Assembly: GCF_023101765.2 (NCBI RefSeq)
Contig: NC_064239.1
Coordinates: 4,154,001-4,218,000 of the forward strand
DNA from: Spodoptera frugiperda
Lineage: Eukaryota > Arthropoda > Insecta > Lepidoptera > Noctuidae
DNA length: 64,000 nucleotides
Direction of reading: 5' to 3'
Shown here: one piece after another, positions 24,174-36,002 of the stretch
Numbering within the stretch: position 1 is the stretch's first letter
How the letters are laid out: each line of letters begins with the position of its first letter
Notes under the pieces: model-generated
Told to the model about the DNA's origin: nothing
Databases searched by the model: none
Seen by the model: the letters and a program-made list of their open reading frames with translations, nothing else
Made by a program: the position numbers and the translations under genes

Positions 24174-24522
24174 GTATAAAACAAAGTCGCTTTCTCTGTC
24201 CCTATGTCCCTTTGTATGCTTTAATCTTTAAAACTGCGCAACGGATTTTAATGCAGTTTTTTAGATTGATAGAGTGATTCAAAAGGAAAGTTTATATGTA
24301 TAATGGTGCTCCCACACAGCGGTTATATAACGTTATACAACAATGTGTAACAATAACATTTGTGTTTAAACAAATTATAACAGTGGTTGTAGAGTATGTT
24401 ACATGCTGTTATAAATGTTACACAATGTTGAATAACGTTATATAACTGCTGTGTGGGAGCACCATAATACATGCATAATATATCACCATTGCACCCATGC
24501 GAAGCTGGGGCGGGTTGCTAGT
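24174..24522 (+). repeat. CTAGT-ending repeat family H1, copy 1, split by a MITE
   Basis: Left part: ATAGTATAAAACAAAGTCGC, TTTCTCTGTCCCTATGTCCC, TTTGTATGC, GCGCAACGGATTTTAATGC. Right part: ATATATCACCATTGCACCCA, TGCGAAGCTGGGGCGGG and TTGCTAGT. Uninterrupted copies near 43.0 and 49.7 kb show that the 24305-24463 MITE landed inside. Non-autonomous Helitron-like end is my tentative class. Confidence 0.6.
24305..24463. repeat. Nested 159-bp MITE with GGTGCTCCCACACAGC termini
   Basis: The left terminus GGTGCTCCCACACAGCGG and following TTATATAACGTTAT pair with the right terminus over about 46 bp with a few mismatches. Flanks are ATAAT on both sides, so the duplication is either ATAAT or a TAA trinucleotide; the latter fits PIF/Harbinger. 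Confidence 0.8.
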
Positions 24523-25326
24523 TATTCAATAAAGTATATTCAATGCAGTAATCACATTATAAATGTACTAGTATCCATATCATAACAGACAGTGACTAAC
24601 ACTAATGAAAATGTATACCAATACTAGCTTTTGCCCGCGACTTCGTTCGCGTGGAATAGTGACTTCCGGCAAATTTTTGGTTTAAACCACATAGTTCCCG
24701 ATCTCGCGGGATCTCTTCAAAAATGAGATGTGGAAGATATTCCAGGGAACTCTTCAAAAATCAACATAATGAGCTCTGCGTTTGAATTTAATAGATGTAT
24801 ACTCACACACACACATTAAAAAAATAGTTTAAAAACGGACTTAAACTAACTTAAAACTAAAGAAAGCTACGAATTACGAATTTATAACAATTAAAAAAGA
24901 AACTATATTACAACCTATCCTCTATGCTATAATAACCAAGCTTAAACTAAATAATTTAAAAGAAACGACTTAAATCTAATCTAATAAAAAAAAAATTAGA
25001 CTTACAATTTTATTAAAAAAACTAACTACAGTAACTACTAATAATCGATATCAAACTAAACCTACGTTAAATAGTTTAACCAAAAAACCAGGAAAACCCA
25101 ACAAATAAACTTATTAATTGACAAATACAACGAAACCAATTTAGAATATACGAAACAGCAGGACCACTACAGACAAATAATCATACGACTGATAATACAC
25201 TTTTTCTACGATAGTACCGAAGCGCTCGGCCGATACCCAACCAAATGAATGTAACGAAACCATAGCGCGATCTATTTCGATCCCAACGCCATCTATCGAG
25301 GATAAAGACAACTTGGATTATTTATT

Positions 25327-25626
25327 TATACTCCGTTCGGGCATTTTCTTTGTACTAAAAGTTTAATTATATTGATATTATTTTTTTCATACCTTTTTAC
25401 TATTTATTTACTTTTTTCGATGAATTAAAACAATAACATGAACCGAAGTCGTGTAACGATCGACATAGAATTATCTATACTCCGTTAGAGCATTTTCTTT
25501 GTACTAAATGTTTTATTATATTGATATTATTTTTTTCATACCTTTTTACTATTTATTTACTTTTTTCGATAAATTAAAACAATAACATGAACCGAAATCG
25601 TGTAACGATCGACATAGAATTATTTA
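25327..25626 (+). repeat. Recent 149-bp tandem duplication
   Basis: TATACTCCGTT at 25327 recurs at 25476, and the two units match almost base for base, through TTTTCTTTGTACTAAA, CATACCTTTTTACTATTT, CAATAACATGAACCGAA and GTGTAACGATCGACATAG. Only a few substitutions separate them, so the duplication is younger than the host repeat. Confidence 0.9.
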
Positions 25627-25919
25627 TAAATAATTTATTTCTTATTTTTATTTTTTGATTTTTGAAATAAAAATATATCTATGTCCTTTCTAAGGTTCTA
25701 AACTATATCTGTACCAAATTTCAACCAAATCCGTCAAATAGTTGCGGAGATTAATGGTATAAGCATAGAATGTTCGACGTGATTCTTTAATTTGACATAA
25801 CTTTTTTATTTATGAACCGATTGACATGAAACAAACACTAAATGTAAATTTAAGCATCTCACAATATATTCGTGAAAACCGCATCCAACTCGGATCAGCC
25901 GTTTCTGAGATTAGCGCGC

Positions 25920-25972
25920 ACAGACGAACAGACAAACAGACAAACAGACAAACAGACAAACAGACAAACAGA
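25920..25972 (+). repeat. CAGACAAA microsatellite
   Basis: Octamer CAGACAAA-type units repeat about six times inside repeat Z. The Z copy at 55.5 kb has a CAGA run at the same place. Confidence 0.85.
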
Positions 25973-26209
25973 TAAAAAAAAAGTTAATTACATTTTTGGG
26001 TTCGACATCGACATAACAATAACCCCTGCTATTTTTTTTATTTTTATTTTCAATGTACAGACAGCACTTTTCTACGATTTTATTATATGTATAGATAAAT
26101 ATTGTAACATTCTATTAATTGGTCGTTTGTGAGACTGAATAAATCAGTATGTTTGAATTGAATCAATCACTCGTAAATCAGTTACACATAAACATACATT
26201 TAAAATCCA

Positions 26210-26245
26210 TCTGTTAATATGACTGACTGACTGACTAACTGACAG
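26210..26245 (+). repeat. GACT microsatellite
   Basis: A short GACTGACTGACTGACTAACTGAC run near 26220; otherwise the interval 26100-26490 is unremarkable. Confidence 0.6.
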
Positions 26246-26494
26246 ACTATGTACAGCTGAAACTATTGATCGTAGAAAACTGATGTTTATTATGGCATAT
26301 AGGTTCCTTGGAGAGTAGGGCAGCACTAAGAGAGATTTCCTGAAACGCCTTTGGGAAATAGGGAAAAATATTCTAAGTAGGTAAGGAAAAGCTCAGTGAA
26401 TGAATGAAATAATGCATCTAGTTCCCATAACTATACTAGGTATGGCATAAATTATAACTTTAATTTTATTGTAACTTTCGTGAGAAATACTAAA

Positions 26495-26638
26495 TTAATT
26501 ATTATGTTATCGGCTTACTCACGTAAGCAAGCCGTGTCGCGGAATGCTGCTCATGAATATGAGCCTCTAGCATGGCTTGAAACAAGTCGAGTTCCTCGTC
26601 AAACAATTACGTGAGTAAGCCGATAACATAATAATTAA
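26495..26638. repeat. 144-bp foldback element with perfect 32-bp inverted termini
   Basis: 26495-26526 is the exact reverse complement of 26607-26638; the core is GTTATCGGCTTACTCACGTA. The 80-bp interior carries further pairing (GCTCATGAATATGAGC, and CAAGCCGTG opposite CATGGCTTG), so the whole unit could fold into one branched hairpin. Class not assigned. Confidence 0.92.
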
Positions 26639-26734
26639 ATTATAACTTGTTACATATTTATATATTTTTTTTGTTTATGAAATGGCTTACTAGCTTAAGG
26701 GCTAGGCATTGTAGATAATGCCAAACTGAACTGC

Positions 26735-26865
26735 TCGGGTTGGTGACTGGCCAACCGGCTGCCGCGTAACGTGTTGGGTTAACTCTTAACTCTTTGTGTG
26801 ATTCGGGTCTGGGTGTACAACACAGGAGAAAATCCTAGTGTGGAGCCACATTTAATAAAAAAATA
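26735..26865 (+). repeat. SINE family S2, copy 2 (internally deleted)
   Basis: GTGACTGGCCAACCGGCTGC, CGCGTAACGTGTTGGGTT, TTTGTGTGATTCGGGTCTGG, then ACACAGGAGAAAATCCTAGT and GTGGAGCCACATTTAATAAA. The B box and the ACGCACCCACG block are missing compared with the 5.1-kb copy. Confidence 0.6.
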
Positions 26866-27654
26866 CAAGACAAAAACAGATATTCCTGGTAACAGTACAA
26901 GATAAAACAACAACAACGGGTAATAGGACTGCTTTGTTAGTTAACTAATAACATCCCGATTGGGCAATGTTTAATTGGGTTTTTCAATTTCCGCAAATAA
27001 TTCGCAATAGTACGAAACTGTATGCTTTACTCTCTATTACATTAAAGCGGATCTAACATCAGATGCGGGCCTTCTGTGAAAAATAGACAGTTTACTTAAA
27101 TAACTACAGATAACACAATTTAATATAGCGATCCTGTAGTTTAAACTAGATCTATAAATATAAACATACAATAGGGCAGCAGTGCCTAATATCATTAAAC
27201 TAGCCAACCCTCAAAGTCTTTCAAGTTCACTAAAGGAAATCATGAAATGCTGGTACTGACAAGGCAATTTAACATTTCTCAATAGAATACGGAATGTTGA
27301 GTGGCAACTTGTGCTAACAAATCATTTATTTTATTCTAGTTTCCAAAGAGATGCAATGTACAATGTACGTGTAACTTGTTGTTCGAAAGAAAACTCACAC
27401 TCACATACACACCTCATTTAAAAACTATGCAAGTATTTCTTTCGGTATCTTTTTCAACAAAGAACGTATTGGAAATTGGTATTTTTATACAAACACATGT
27501 GTGTAAAGTATGCAAAATGTTTACTGACAAATACATTGTATAGTATAATATTTTGATGACCGTATTCATATGTATATTGCACACATATGAATAAGAAACT
27601 CAATATCGTAGGCGCAATTAGTTTCCCTAAGCACATCTTCTCCGACATCTTTAA

Positions 27655-27835
27655 TTGATTTTGTCTGGACTTTAAAAGAGACTATGACCTCTGAGTTTGT
27701 TTCGGCATTTCTTCTCAGAGTAGTCGGATAGGAAATGCCGGCCTCATCTAGTTATTTAAGAGATTGACGTGTAAAAGTGTTATTTTATAACCTATTTGCA
27801 AAATAAATATCATTTATCATTTATCATTTAAGCAT
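27655..27835 (+). repeat. Dispersed repeat family F, copy 1
   Basis: TTTGTCTGGACTTTAAAAGA, GTTTCGGCATTTCTTCTCAG, AGTAGTCGGATAGGAAATGC, CGGCCTCATCTAG, GACGTGTAAAAGTG and a tail of repeated ATCATTT units. Copies at 36.4 and 56.0 kb share this order. The repetitive tail suggests the 3' end of a retroelement. Confidence 0.65.
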
Positions 27836-27884
27836 GGTTTGATGATGATCCAACCCTGTACTTTAAACAGTGACTGGATGTGCC

Positions 27885-28160
27885 CTGAAGGCACATCCAC
27901 ATCATAGCCATCAACAGCCTAAACGTGGCCACTGCTAACCAAAGGCCTCAATGCGGGTTGGCGATTTCAAACTTATAATTAGAAATTATAAGCCCAGATT
28001 TCTTCACGACTCATGTTGTTTTCGAGTATTTTAAGACAATAATGTCTAAAAATACTCAGAAAAAGCCACATTGGTTCTTGCCGCTGATAGTTTTCGACCC
28101 TGCAACTCTCGTGCATTAGAAGCGGACGTCTTAAAAGAAGGGGGGCACACCCGGTACAGC
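27885..28160 (-). repeat. SINE family C, copy 3
   Basis: On the minus strand the head has GACGTCCGCTTCTAATGCAC, GAGAGTTGCAGGGTCGAAAA (a decayed B box). The body has TTATAATTTCTAATTATAAG and TTTGAAATCGCCAACCCGCA. The 3' end is TTGAGGCCTTTGGTTAGCAG, TGGCCACGTTTAGGCTGTTG, ATG. Most complete tRNA-like head of the three copies. Confidence 0.7.
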
Positions 28161-28164
28161 ACAT

Positions 28165-30130
28165 ATTTATCGAAAACTTAGTTAATTTCTGTAAGGTTAA
28201 CCATTGTTATCAAACATTAATCTGGGAGTCATTATGACTACTTATAAGTTATTTTTAAAACACTCGACCTGTGCATATTTACGTATAATTACGCTTACTT
28301 GCTAATTAAAACTTTATGTGCGTATGTATAATTACGACACCCCGAAGGTACTAATTTTATGAAAGTTTCATTACTAACAACTTTTGAAATGCTGCTTCAT
28401 TATTTTAGTGGTCGTTAACAAAAGTTTTATTTCCTGTATTAAAATTATATTATTAAAGATTTTGAGGGTAAATAATCATAATAATCAGTATTCCATTGTT
28501 TGATTTCTGTTCGAATACATTTTATATCGACTCACAATCTTTGCTAATATTACGTTCTTGCCTTTAATAAAAGGAACGTCATGACATAATGCTGGATTAA
28601 TTATGTCGTATAATAAATACATTTTTCCAAAAATATACAGCTAGTTTGAAGGCAACTACAGACAAACAAACTTATCAATTATGAATGAAACAGCTAATTT
28701 ATTTTCAGAACTGAACCATTAAAGGACAACCGTACAATTCGTGACAACAAAAACTCTGTAATTAAAGCTGCTGTTAAAATTATCATCGTTCTGCGAAAAT
28801 ATTTCGACTGCTTTTAATCCGCAGCGTTTATATTGGTCGTCATTGAGTTAATGTCGTGACAATATCAATTAGGGGAGACTGTTTTTACAAATGAATGAGG
28901 AATAGGTACCTCGGAGACCGGAATGGTAATAGCATACTTTTGTCGACAATCGAATGAACGAGAAAACGTTTATATTTTAGCGTCACACTCATACATAATC
29001 GAATCGATCGCAGTATTTATTGCTTTCGTGTGACAAATATGATATTCGGAATGGTCATTAATAGTTCGTTCCAATTATGTCTCACCTTTTTGTTATTTGT
29101 TAGCGCTCTGTTTGCTGCTTTCGGTAATGAAATCTTTGAAGGCTTTTTTCGTTAGTATGGAATTGTAGTCGTATACCTAACTATAACTATTATTTCGTCC
29201 CCTACGTAAAACTGTGCACTTCTGCCTATCCCTTCGTTTTGTTAGAAATCTCACGAATAATATATTTTTCAGATTTAATTTGTGCTATCACCAACTTCCA
29301 ATCGCAAGCTTTTTAGCTTATTTACTTAACATTTTCGCCAAATAACTCACTTCACACATAATTCAGTTCTATAGAGAATTTCAATCGTAACGCAAACACG
29401 TTTCAATTCAATATGAGAGCCACAAGACTCGCGGCAACTCACATAAATAGTAGCTTCAACAAACAAATAAAACAATTCCTGTATTCTCCACGTTTTTCTT
29501 CGCTGCAATTAAACTAACTTTGATGTGGCTTGTACAAAGTTTATGATGCCTCCAAACAGATATAGAGAACAAACATTTATAGCTCCCGTAACGGATAAAC
29601 TTTACAAGTATATTTTGTTCGGAATCCATTTTTTTTTCTCAGTCCTGAGTATCGTTGGTATGCGAATCACAAGGTTGACGTAACGAACAGGCCACCGGGG
29701 ACTGTGTGCAGATGACAGTTTGACCAACAGTGCCTACCTACGAGCGAGAAATGTCCGTACAAAATATAGAGCTACGTTTGAAGTCTTGTTGTATTCAAAC
29801 AATCAATGTACCGAACGCAGTTGTGGAAATATTTTGTTATATTCGTGGAACTAAGTGACTGTTTCACCACCTTCTTAAAGTGGCCGATAAACGTATGTGA
29901 GAGATTGTGCATACAAATTACGTTCTTAATTCAAAGTTCTGTTATCTGATACACAGCGGCTATCCAGACATTGTGAAACAAATCCCAAGTGTACTGTGAT
30001 CAAATAGGCTTACTCTTGTTTTTCAGAACTCTTTCCCTCACTGAGACGTTCATAAAATATTCCAGTTTTCAATCAGCTTTCTAAATTAGGATAAAAAATC
30101 TCCTCTAATTCAATATTAACGCGTTATAAG
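28165..30130. other. Unique AT-rich DNA
   Basis: No gene or recognised repeat was identified. Confidence 0.4.
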
Positions 30131-30133
30131 AAA

Positions 30134-30424
30134 TGACTGCCTCGTTGGTCTTGTGGTCTCAAGTGCGACTGCCGGACAAGAGGTCTCGGGTTCGATTACC
30201 GGGTCGGGCAAAGTATTACTGGGCAATTTTCGGTCATTTAAAAATTTCTCAGTAGTATAACGGAGTCTGGAATTGTGCCCAGTACATAGCAATAGGCTTA
30301 CCCCCTATTACATGGGACTTATAACACAAATAGTGAAAAGTGGGTGTACATTGTATAGCGGCATCACGTGCCGTAATGTGCACCTCTGCTTTGGGGATAA
30401 AAAGGCGTGACATTGTGTGTTGTA
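30134..30424 (+). repeat. tRNA-derived SINE family S1, near full-length copy
   Basis: The head GCCTCGTTGGTCTTGTGGTC, TCAAGTGCGACTGCCGGAC and GGTCTCGGGTTCGATTACCG resembles a tRNA with A box region and B box GGTTCGATTAC. The body follows: AAAATTTCTCAGTAGTATAA, CGGAGTCTGGAATTGTGCCC, CCCTATTACATGGGACTTAT. The 3' region has GGCATCACGTGCCGTAATGT and GGGGATAAAAAGGCGTG. ATAAGAAA flanks both sides (30126-30133 and 30425-30432), a likely target duplication. A free-standing tRNA is excluded by the conserved non-tRNA body. Confidence 0.8.
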
Positions 30425-30434
30425 ATAAGAAACC

Positions 30435-33400
30435 ATATTTTAAACCACAATCACAATACCGTGAAGCATTGGACTGTAGTATAATTCAATGGAAACTTAT
30501 CCTAATCATGTTTATGTAGATTTATTTATGAGATATAACGATCTAGAAATAGAATTTCAGTTCTAAGAACTACAGTTATTCAAGACATCAAGTTTTACTT
30601 GACACTAACTATTGCCTGAGGTTTCATTCACAAACGATTTTACACAACATTCATAATATTTCTCCAAAAGAAGAATATGTCCATATTCGTGCATCAGTTT
30701 TGCATATTGATTGTTCAAACATACTGACAGATCGGGATCTAAAAATTATTGTACTCGTCAATGAAATTCTGTTATGTACAGACAGACACAAATGTGTAAC
30801 TATTTATTATTTATCTATATTTTATACTATATTTTGATATTTGTACAAGTCTCGAATGTTTCAATGACGCTGCTCTTATTTTTCATGACCAAGTTATTTG
30901 AAATAACACAAAAACGAAATATCAACACAAAGAATGAAACTAAATGCCAACATTAATAATAAAACTAAATGTATTTTTGACCGAAAAAACATCCATTCAG
31001 TCCATAATAATTTCCAAGAAAAATATATCTAAAGACCTAGACATGTTGGTTCAAATTAGCTTTACACTTAATTCGGGCTTTTTCTTGTAATAACACCAAT
31101 TACAAAACATCAAACAATGAATATTTTATTCACATCATATGTAAATTAATCGTTTGAGTGTATTAATAAATGTTAAAGGCTTGTACGCACTTAACTTTAT
31201 TAGGCTGGCAACCATTAAAAAGTTTAATTAATACGGTCCTAAGATAATATTGTATGAACATTTGACGTAACCCGCGGAGGTTTTTGACCGGACTTGAAAA
31301 AGGAGAAGTAATGCGGTTTTATTTTATTCGTTCCACAGTTTACTTTGCAAGTTTGCGATACGTTGGTGCGATGAAAACTCGGAACCAGAAACCGAATATT
31401 TGATGACGTATTGATATAGTGCACTCTTTTTTTTCTAACAAAATTACATAGTATCAGGTTTTTAAATTTCGAGCTTTAGCGTAGGAATCTACCTAGCTTC
31501 ATTATTCTCACTGCTATCTTGTTAGTTTCTATGAAAAATCCAAAGTAATTTTTCAACATTTTCCACAAAAATGAGCAAGCAGTTACGTATGAACTTTTAT
31601 ACTGTTATTACAATAATAGAAAGTTCAGAAACCGTTTTTAATGAACGTCCCTTCTCCGTAATTTAATTATTATACCAAAAAAAATATTACAACAATAACA
31701 TTCCAATTAAATTCAATTGAAAACTTTTCAGGGCATACCACAAGAGAGGCCAATTTCGCCAAAAGCTGACTAATAAATTCGTCTGTATTTGTTAAGTTCG
31801 ATTCCAAAAAATCCGCCCACCAATAATACGAAGAAACGAATTGTTTGCCTCAAATTGTCACACCGAATATCGATGTTAACTATTTGTAAAAAATGAAATA
31901 AAACGATATAATATGCGAACTAACTAGTTAAACGAATTATTGTATTTGCTCTCCCCGTCTACCTAAAAGAAATAATAAAATATTTGCATCAAAGGCCCGA
32001 AAATAAGCCCTGTGGAATAGCAAGATATTTGTGGAATAGTTTGTCTGACCATTGACATCATGCATGGTTTTCGATCTAGACACAATATTGCTTAATCCAC
32101 GGCTAGGCCTACCAAAGAAAACAATCAAATAAAAAGGTTGTGTGAAAAAAATCTACATAAATCAAAGTGATCGAAAAATAAGCAGGACCCATTGGTCTTT
32201 AGAGGTTCGGTGTACCTCTATACATTCAAAAGTTATAAGTATACCACATAGATGTAACCTTAGCCTATTCACTCGAACCTAGTATGGAAATTTGATATCA
32301 AACCCAATAAATAATATTACAATATACTTTTGTGTATCGTTTCAGGAAATATACAAAATAATGCAAAAGGTTTCAGGTAGTGTTTTATTTTCAACAAAGA
32401 TATTTGTTATTACTTTTTATTAAGTGAACTTAAGTGTATATTAACATAAATGTCTTATTGACTTATTGTACTAGAGAGTCCTATGTCGCGTATTCGAAAT
32501 AAATATTTCACGATTAATTTTCTAGAAAACAAGAGATAAACACTCGTGGAAACTCAACTCTATGAACATGATTACATGATATGTGTGTGCAAACATATCT
32601 CAGTAATCAGGAACAATTTCATTCGAACATAATTACTCGTCGGATATTTGTACAGCGACCACATTCTTGACGTTATAAAACAAGAGTTAAGAACTTGGAG
32701 ATACCAACAAGTTACAGGGACTGTATTAAACGTCGCTCTTACGTAGTCTATATGAAAAGAAAATAACATCCCATATGACACCATTACAGGAGACAGCCCT
32801 CCGTAATGGAAATTTGCATACGCACCTTAAAATTTTATTCATAAGAAGAAAATTGTTTCACATATTCGGCGGGTTCGCGAGAACGGAGCGGCCGCGGCGC
32901 GTCGAGCACTCGAGCAAAAATATCGAATTATTGTCGAGCATTAGGAATTTGGGGCGCATTACCTGCTCGTAACGAGCAAATGATTATCACGGAGCAACAC
33001 TCCTGTGCCCCTACCAGCACGTTTGAGCCTCGAGCCTGCCCGACGAGATATCGAATCGCTGCCTCGATTTAAAATCAAATCTCTGATCGTCTTCAACTCA
33101 ATTTAATGTGTATTTGGATAATTGAGTAGACCTACGTAGGTAGACGCAATTCTATTGGCTTTCATTACTATGTCAATGAAGCGTGGCTTGCCAGTAAGTA
33201 CTAGGTACTAGCTTATTGAGCAATTTACATAATATAGAATTACTCTGATAATTGCTAGAAGGAGTAGGCAGAGGTGTGAAACCCACGTCGCTAATAATGT
33301 TGTTACTCCCATTGACTGGAGGTGAACCTATGTCTGGCGTGGTTCCAATTTTAGCCTACCTACTTCCTATTAGGTACATGGAATTTATAATGATGTGTTA

Positions 33401-35930
33401 CGAATGAGATATCACCCACGATAACGTAAGTATATTTCATTTTAACTTTTTCATTCAACAAAATACGTATGTAATAAACATATCTATGTGAATATTAAAG
33501 ACAATAAAGATTCTTATATCGCGCAACCAAATAACATTTCAAGTAGATTTACGAAATCCGTTCCTTTACAGTCATATTTAAGTTATCTATCGATAACAAT
33601 ATAAACGTCAAGTGTTTTATCCGCATGGAGGCGCCCTCTAGCCTTTATTACAAAGGCTATTATGTCATATTTCATAAATTATTTGAGGCTGCGACTATCC
33701 AGCCAATAAGGGCGAGATAACAAGGGGCACGCACTTGGGAGTGTGACTGTACACTAGCCCATAGTCCAATATTCCCCGCTATGCTGTATTTATAACTCGT
33801 GTTATTAGTTTTGCTATCGACTATACATCGATGTTGGAAATTTAAAATTGATTGGAAATCTCTGTTAACCTTTTGTTATATGGAAGTTCATTCGAAAAAC
33901 GGGCGTAAAATAGTGTGCAAGAGGTAAAAGGTAAAACATTGGTGGACTAGTCAAATGTATTGATTTCTATTGAACAGCTGTACCCAACATTTTTGGAAAT
34001 CATTTCTGTCATTGGTTGCAAAGGACAAAGAATAGTGGAGTCTGAATTTGTATTTTCCTTTTACATGAACATCGACACTGCAACTTCATTGGGTGTTATC
34101 ATATTTTTGGTTATATCATTATTCAACTTTATTTATCGTCTAAAAAAGCAGTGCGACAATTATCGTATATGCTTCACCATATTAAAAAAAGAATAACAAG
34201 ATAAAAAACACTTGTAGAAATTCGATGCTGCCAGTCTTTTGGGCACCTTACCTCACGACTCACGACTCCAATGAGGACTACTTGTTTAATGCAAGTAGGT
34301 AGGTATAATAACTTTTTTGAGATATAGTTATGAAAACAATTATTAGTTCAGATCCGAAAACAATTATGAATTTGTAATTGCTCCGACAAATTACGACTCA
34401 AATGACACAAATCCAAACAGAAATTAATATTAACTTTAATTACAAGCTTCAACCAAATCGAAAACTGTTATCATGCAACGAATTCATTGACTCTGCAATA
34501 AAGAAACAAAACGTTGTACTTAAAAATAATTTGGTTTCGGGGGAATGTGAAATAATAAATCGCTTTTCGCAGTACGATAAAGGAAAGAGGATTGCTGTCA
34601 ACGTGAAGCGACGATGCGAGGCCTCCAGGATCCGTGAACGTCGAGAGATAAACCTTACACCTGATACACAAAATAAGCTGAATAAAATGTCAACACTATA
34701 AATATCACACAGCTACAGCTTCTGAAATCACTTTTGGAAGTGTTTTTGGATTCTAAATTTTAGTGGCAGCTGTACCTACTTATAAATTTACAGGACTAAA
34801 TAGGTCTACCTGACTAGTTTGTGTGATTACGATTGCCGAATATTACATATTGCGTACCTCGGGTTTAAGAACCTGATGGTTTCTTTGTATGTATTACAAT
34901 GTATATATATGTATACATACAAATTACGTAGATATATACAACAGAGTTTAAAGAAAAAGTTCACACTTCACCACTATAGATCCTAATGTTCCACTTGAAA
35001 AAAAATTAAATTAATGTATCATTTATTTATACAATTGCAAATAAACCTCTTCGACAACGAATTCTAAATAACAATAGAGATGTATTGGCTTCACATAGCT
35101 GTCACATACAGTACAGAGTTTGAAGCTATGCACGAGTGCTGTCATAAGCTCATTCTATTACTAAAATATATCTAACTTGGCCGGTAGGTAATAGGTATAC
35201 CAACCGAGCCGATCCCTTCAGGGAAACCGTTAGTTATATTACGCCTCCAAAGTTTTTATTATTACAACGCACCAAAACTAATTAAATTCACGCTCAATAA
35301 CAAATTGACGTAGCCAAACCATTTCACTGTCGGTTTTGTGTGACGAATTGTAAAGGTTGTATTGAAAAGTTATTGTGTGCAGGACACAATCGAATCAATC
35401 AGTGATTGCATTGATTAGAAGTAGGTTAGCGCAGGATATGAAGGTTGTATTCTTGTTATTCTTTGTTTGTAGACAATCAGGGCAGAAGACAGGTTGCGGT
35501 TAAGCCGTCCGGGGTTCGCTTTGAATACCGATGACGTCGCAACTACCCGACTCGTTTCAATCTGTACTCTATGCATAAGTAATGTGAAAAGTATGGAGAT
35601 ACCGCTCCGATGCGGAATACACGCTTCTAAAATATCGTTGTATATTTTTATGGTAACGACTTCAGTTATTTGTTCTTAGTACCAAGTATGCCACTGTAAT
35701 TTAGGTACGTAGTGTATTCGTGAGCTCCAAAATATCTGTTGTGTTGTTTATACACGTACACAAGCAACTCTAGGGTATTTATTAAACGGATCGTTGCTGT
35801 GTGTACGTTTGGAACTTGTGTTTCAAACATTATTTACCTACCTCCTAGGTACTACCTAATGTTATTACGATTTCTTCTGTATAAATGTTAGTTACTATTT
35901 CGTTTTATTACTCTTGTGATGAATGACTGA
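30435..35930. other. Largely unique DNA; GC-richer patch at 32.86-33.07 kb
   Basis: No exon was identified. 32865-33065 is noticeably GC-rich (ACGGAGCGGCCGCGGCGCGT) and holds several CGAGCA words. 33600-33830 is also less AT-rich and contains an AGCC/GGCT stem (33638-33656). These are candidate regulatory patches only. An open frame at 34402-34701 is discussed in the findings. Confidence 0.35.
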
Positions 35931-35934
35931 ACGC

Positions 35935-36002
35935 AATAATATGTGGTGTTATGTAATCTATTCGATGTGAATCGATTAAATTACATAACACCACATATTA
36001 TT
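35935..36002. repeat. Perfect 23-bp inverted repeat with 22-bp spacer
   Basis: 35935-35957 (AATAATATGTGGTGTTATGT and three more bases) is the exact reverse complement of 35980-36002. The spacer contains ATTCGAT and ATCGAT, extending pairing partly. Likely a foldback or MITE remnant. Confidence 0.9.

Larger units (their letters stand above)
24623..26096. repeat. 1.47-kb dispersed repeat family Z, copy 1
   Basis: Begins ACTAGCTTTTGCCCGCGACT, TCGTTCGCGTGG and ends with ACCAAATTTCAACCAAATCC, a CAGACAAA microsatellite, ACCCCTGCTATTTTTTTTA, CAATGTACAG and TATTATATGTATAGAT. Shorter copies at 54632 and about 55300 share the same end blocks in order. If read on the minus strand it would end in AGCTAGT, like the H families. 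No ORF. Internal 149-bp tandem duplication listed separately. Confidence 0.6.

Noticed and set aside
25920..25972. Regular short repeats that could suggest a CRISPR-like array
   Set aside because: Simple CAGACAAA microsatellite without spacers, inside a eukaryotic transposable repeat.
30139..30212. tRNA-like head near 30.15 kb
   Set aside because: Part of the near full-length S1 SINE with likely flanking duplications.
33960..34196. Open frame with a hydrophobic segment
   Set aside because: Begins with TTG rather than ATG, has no splice context and no recognisable domain; likely chance in AT-rich DNA.
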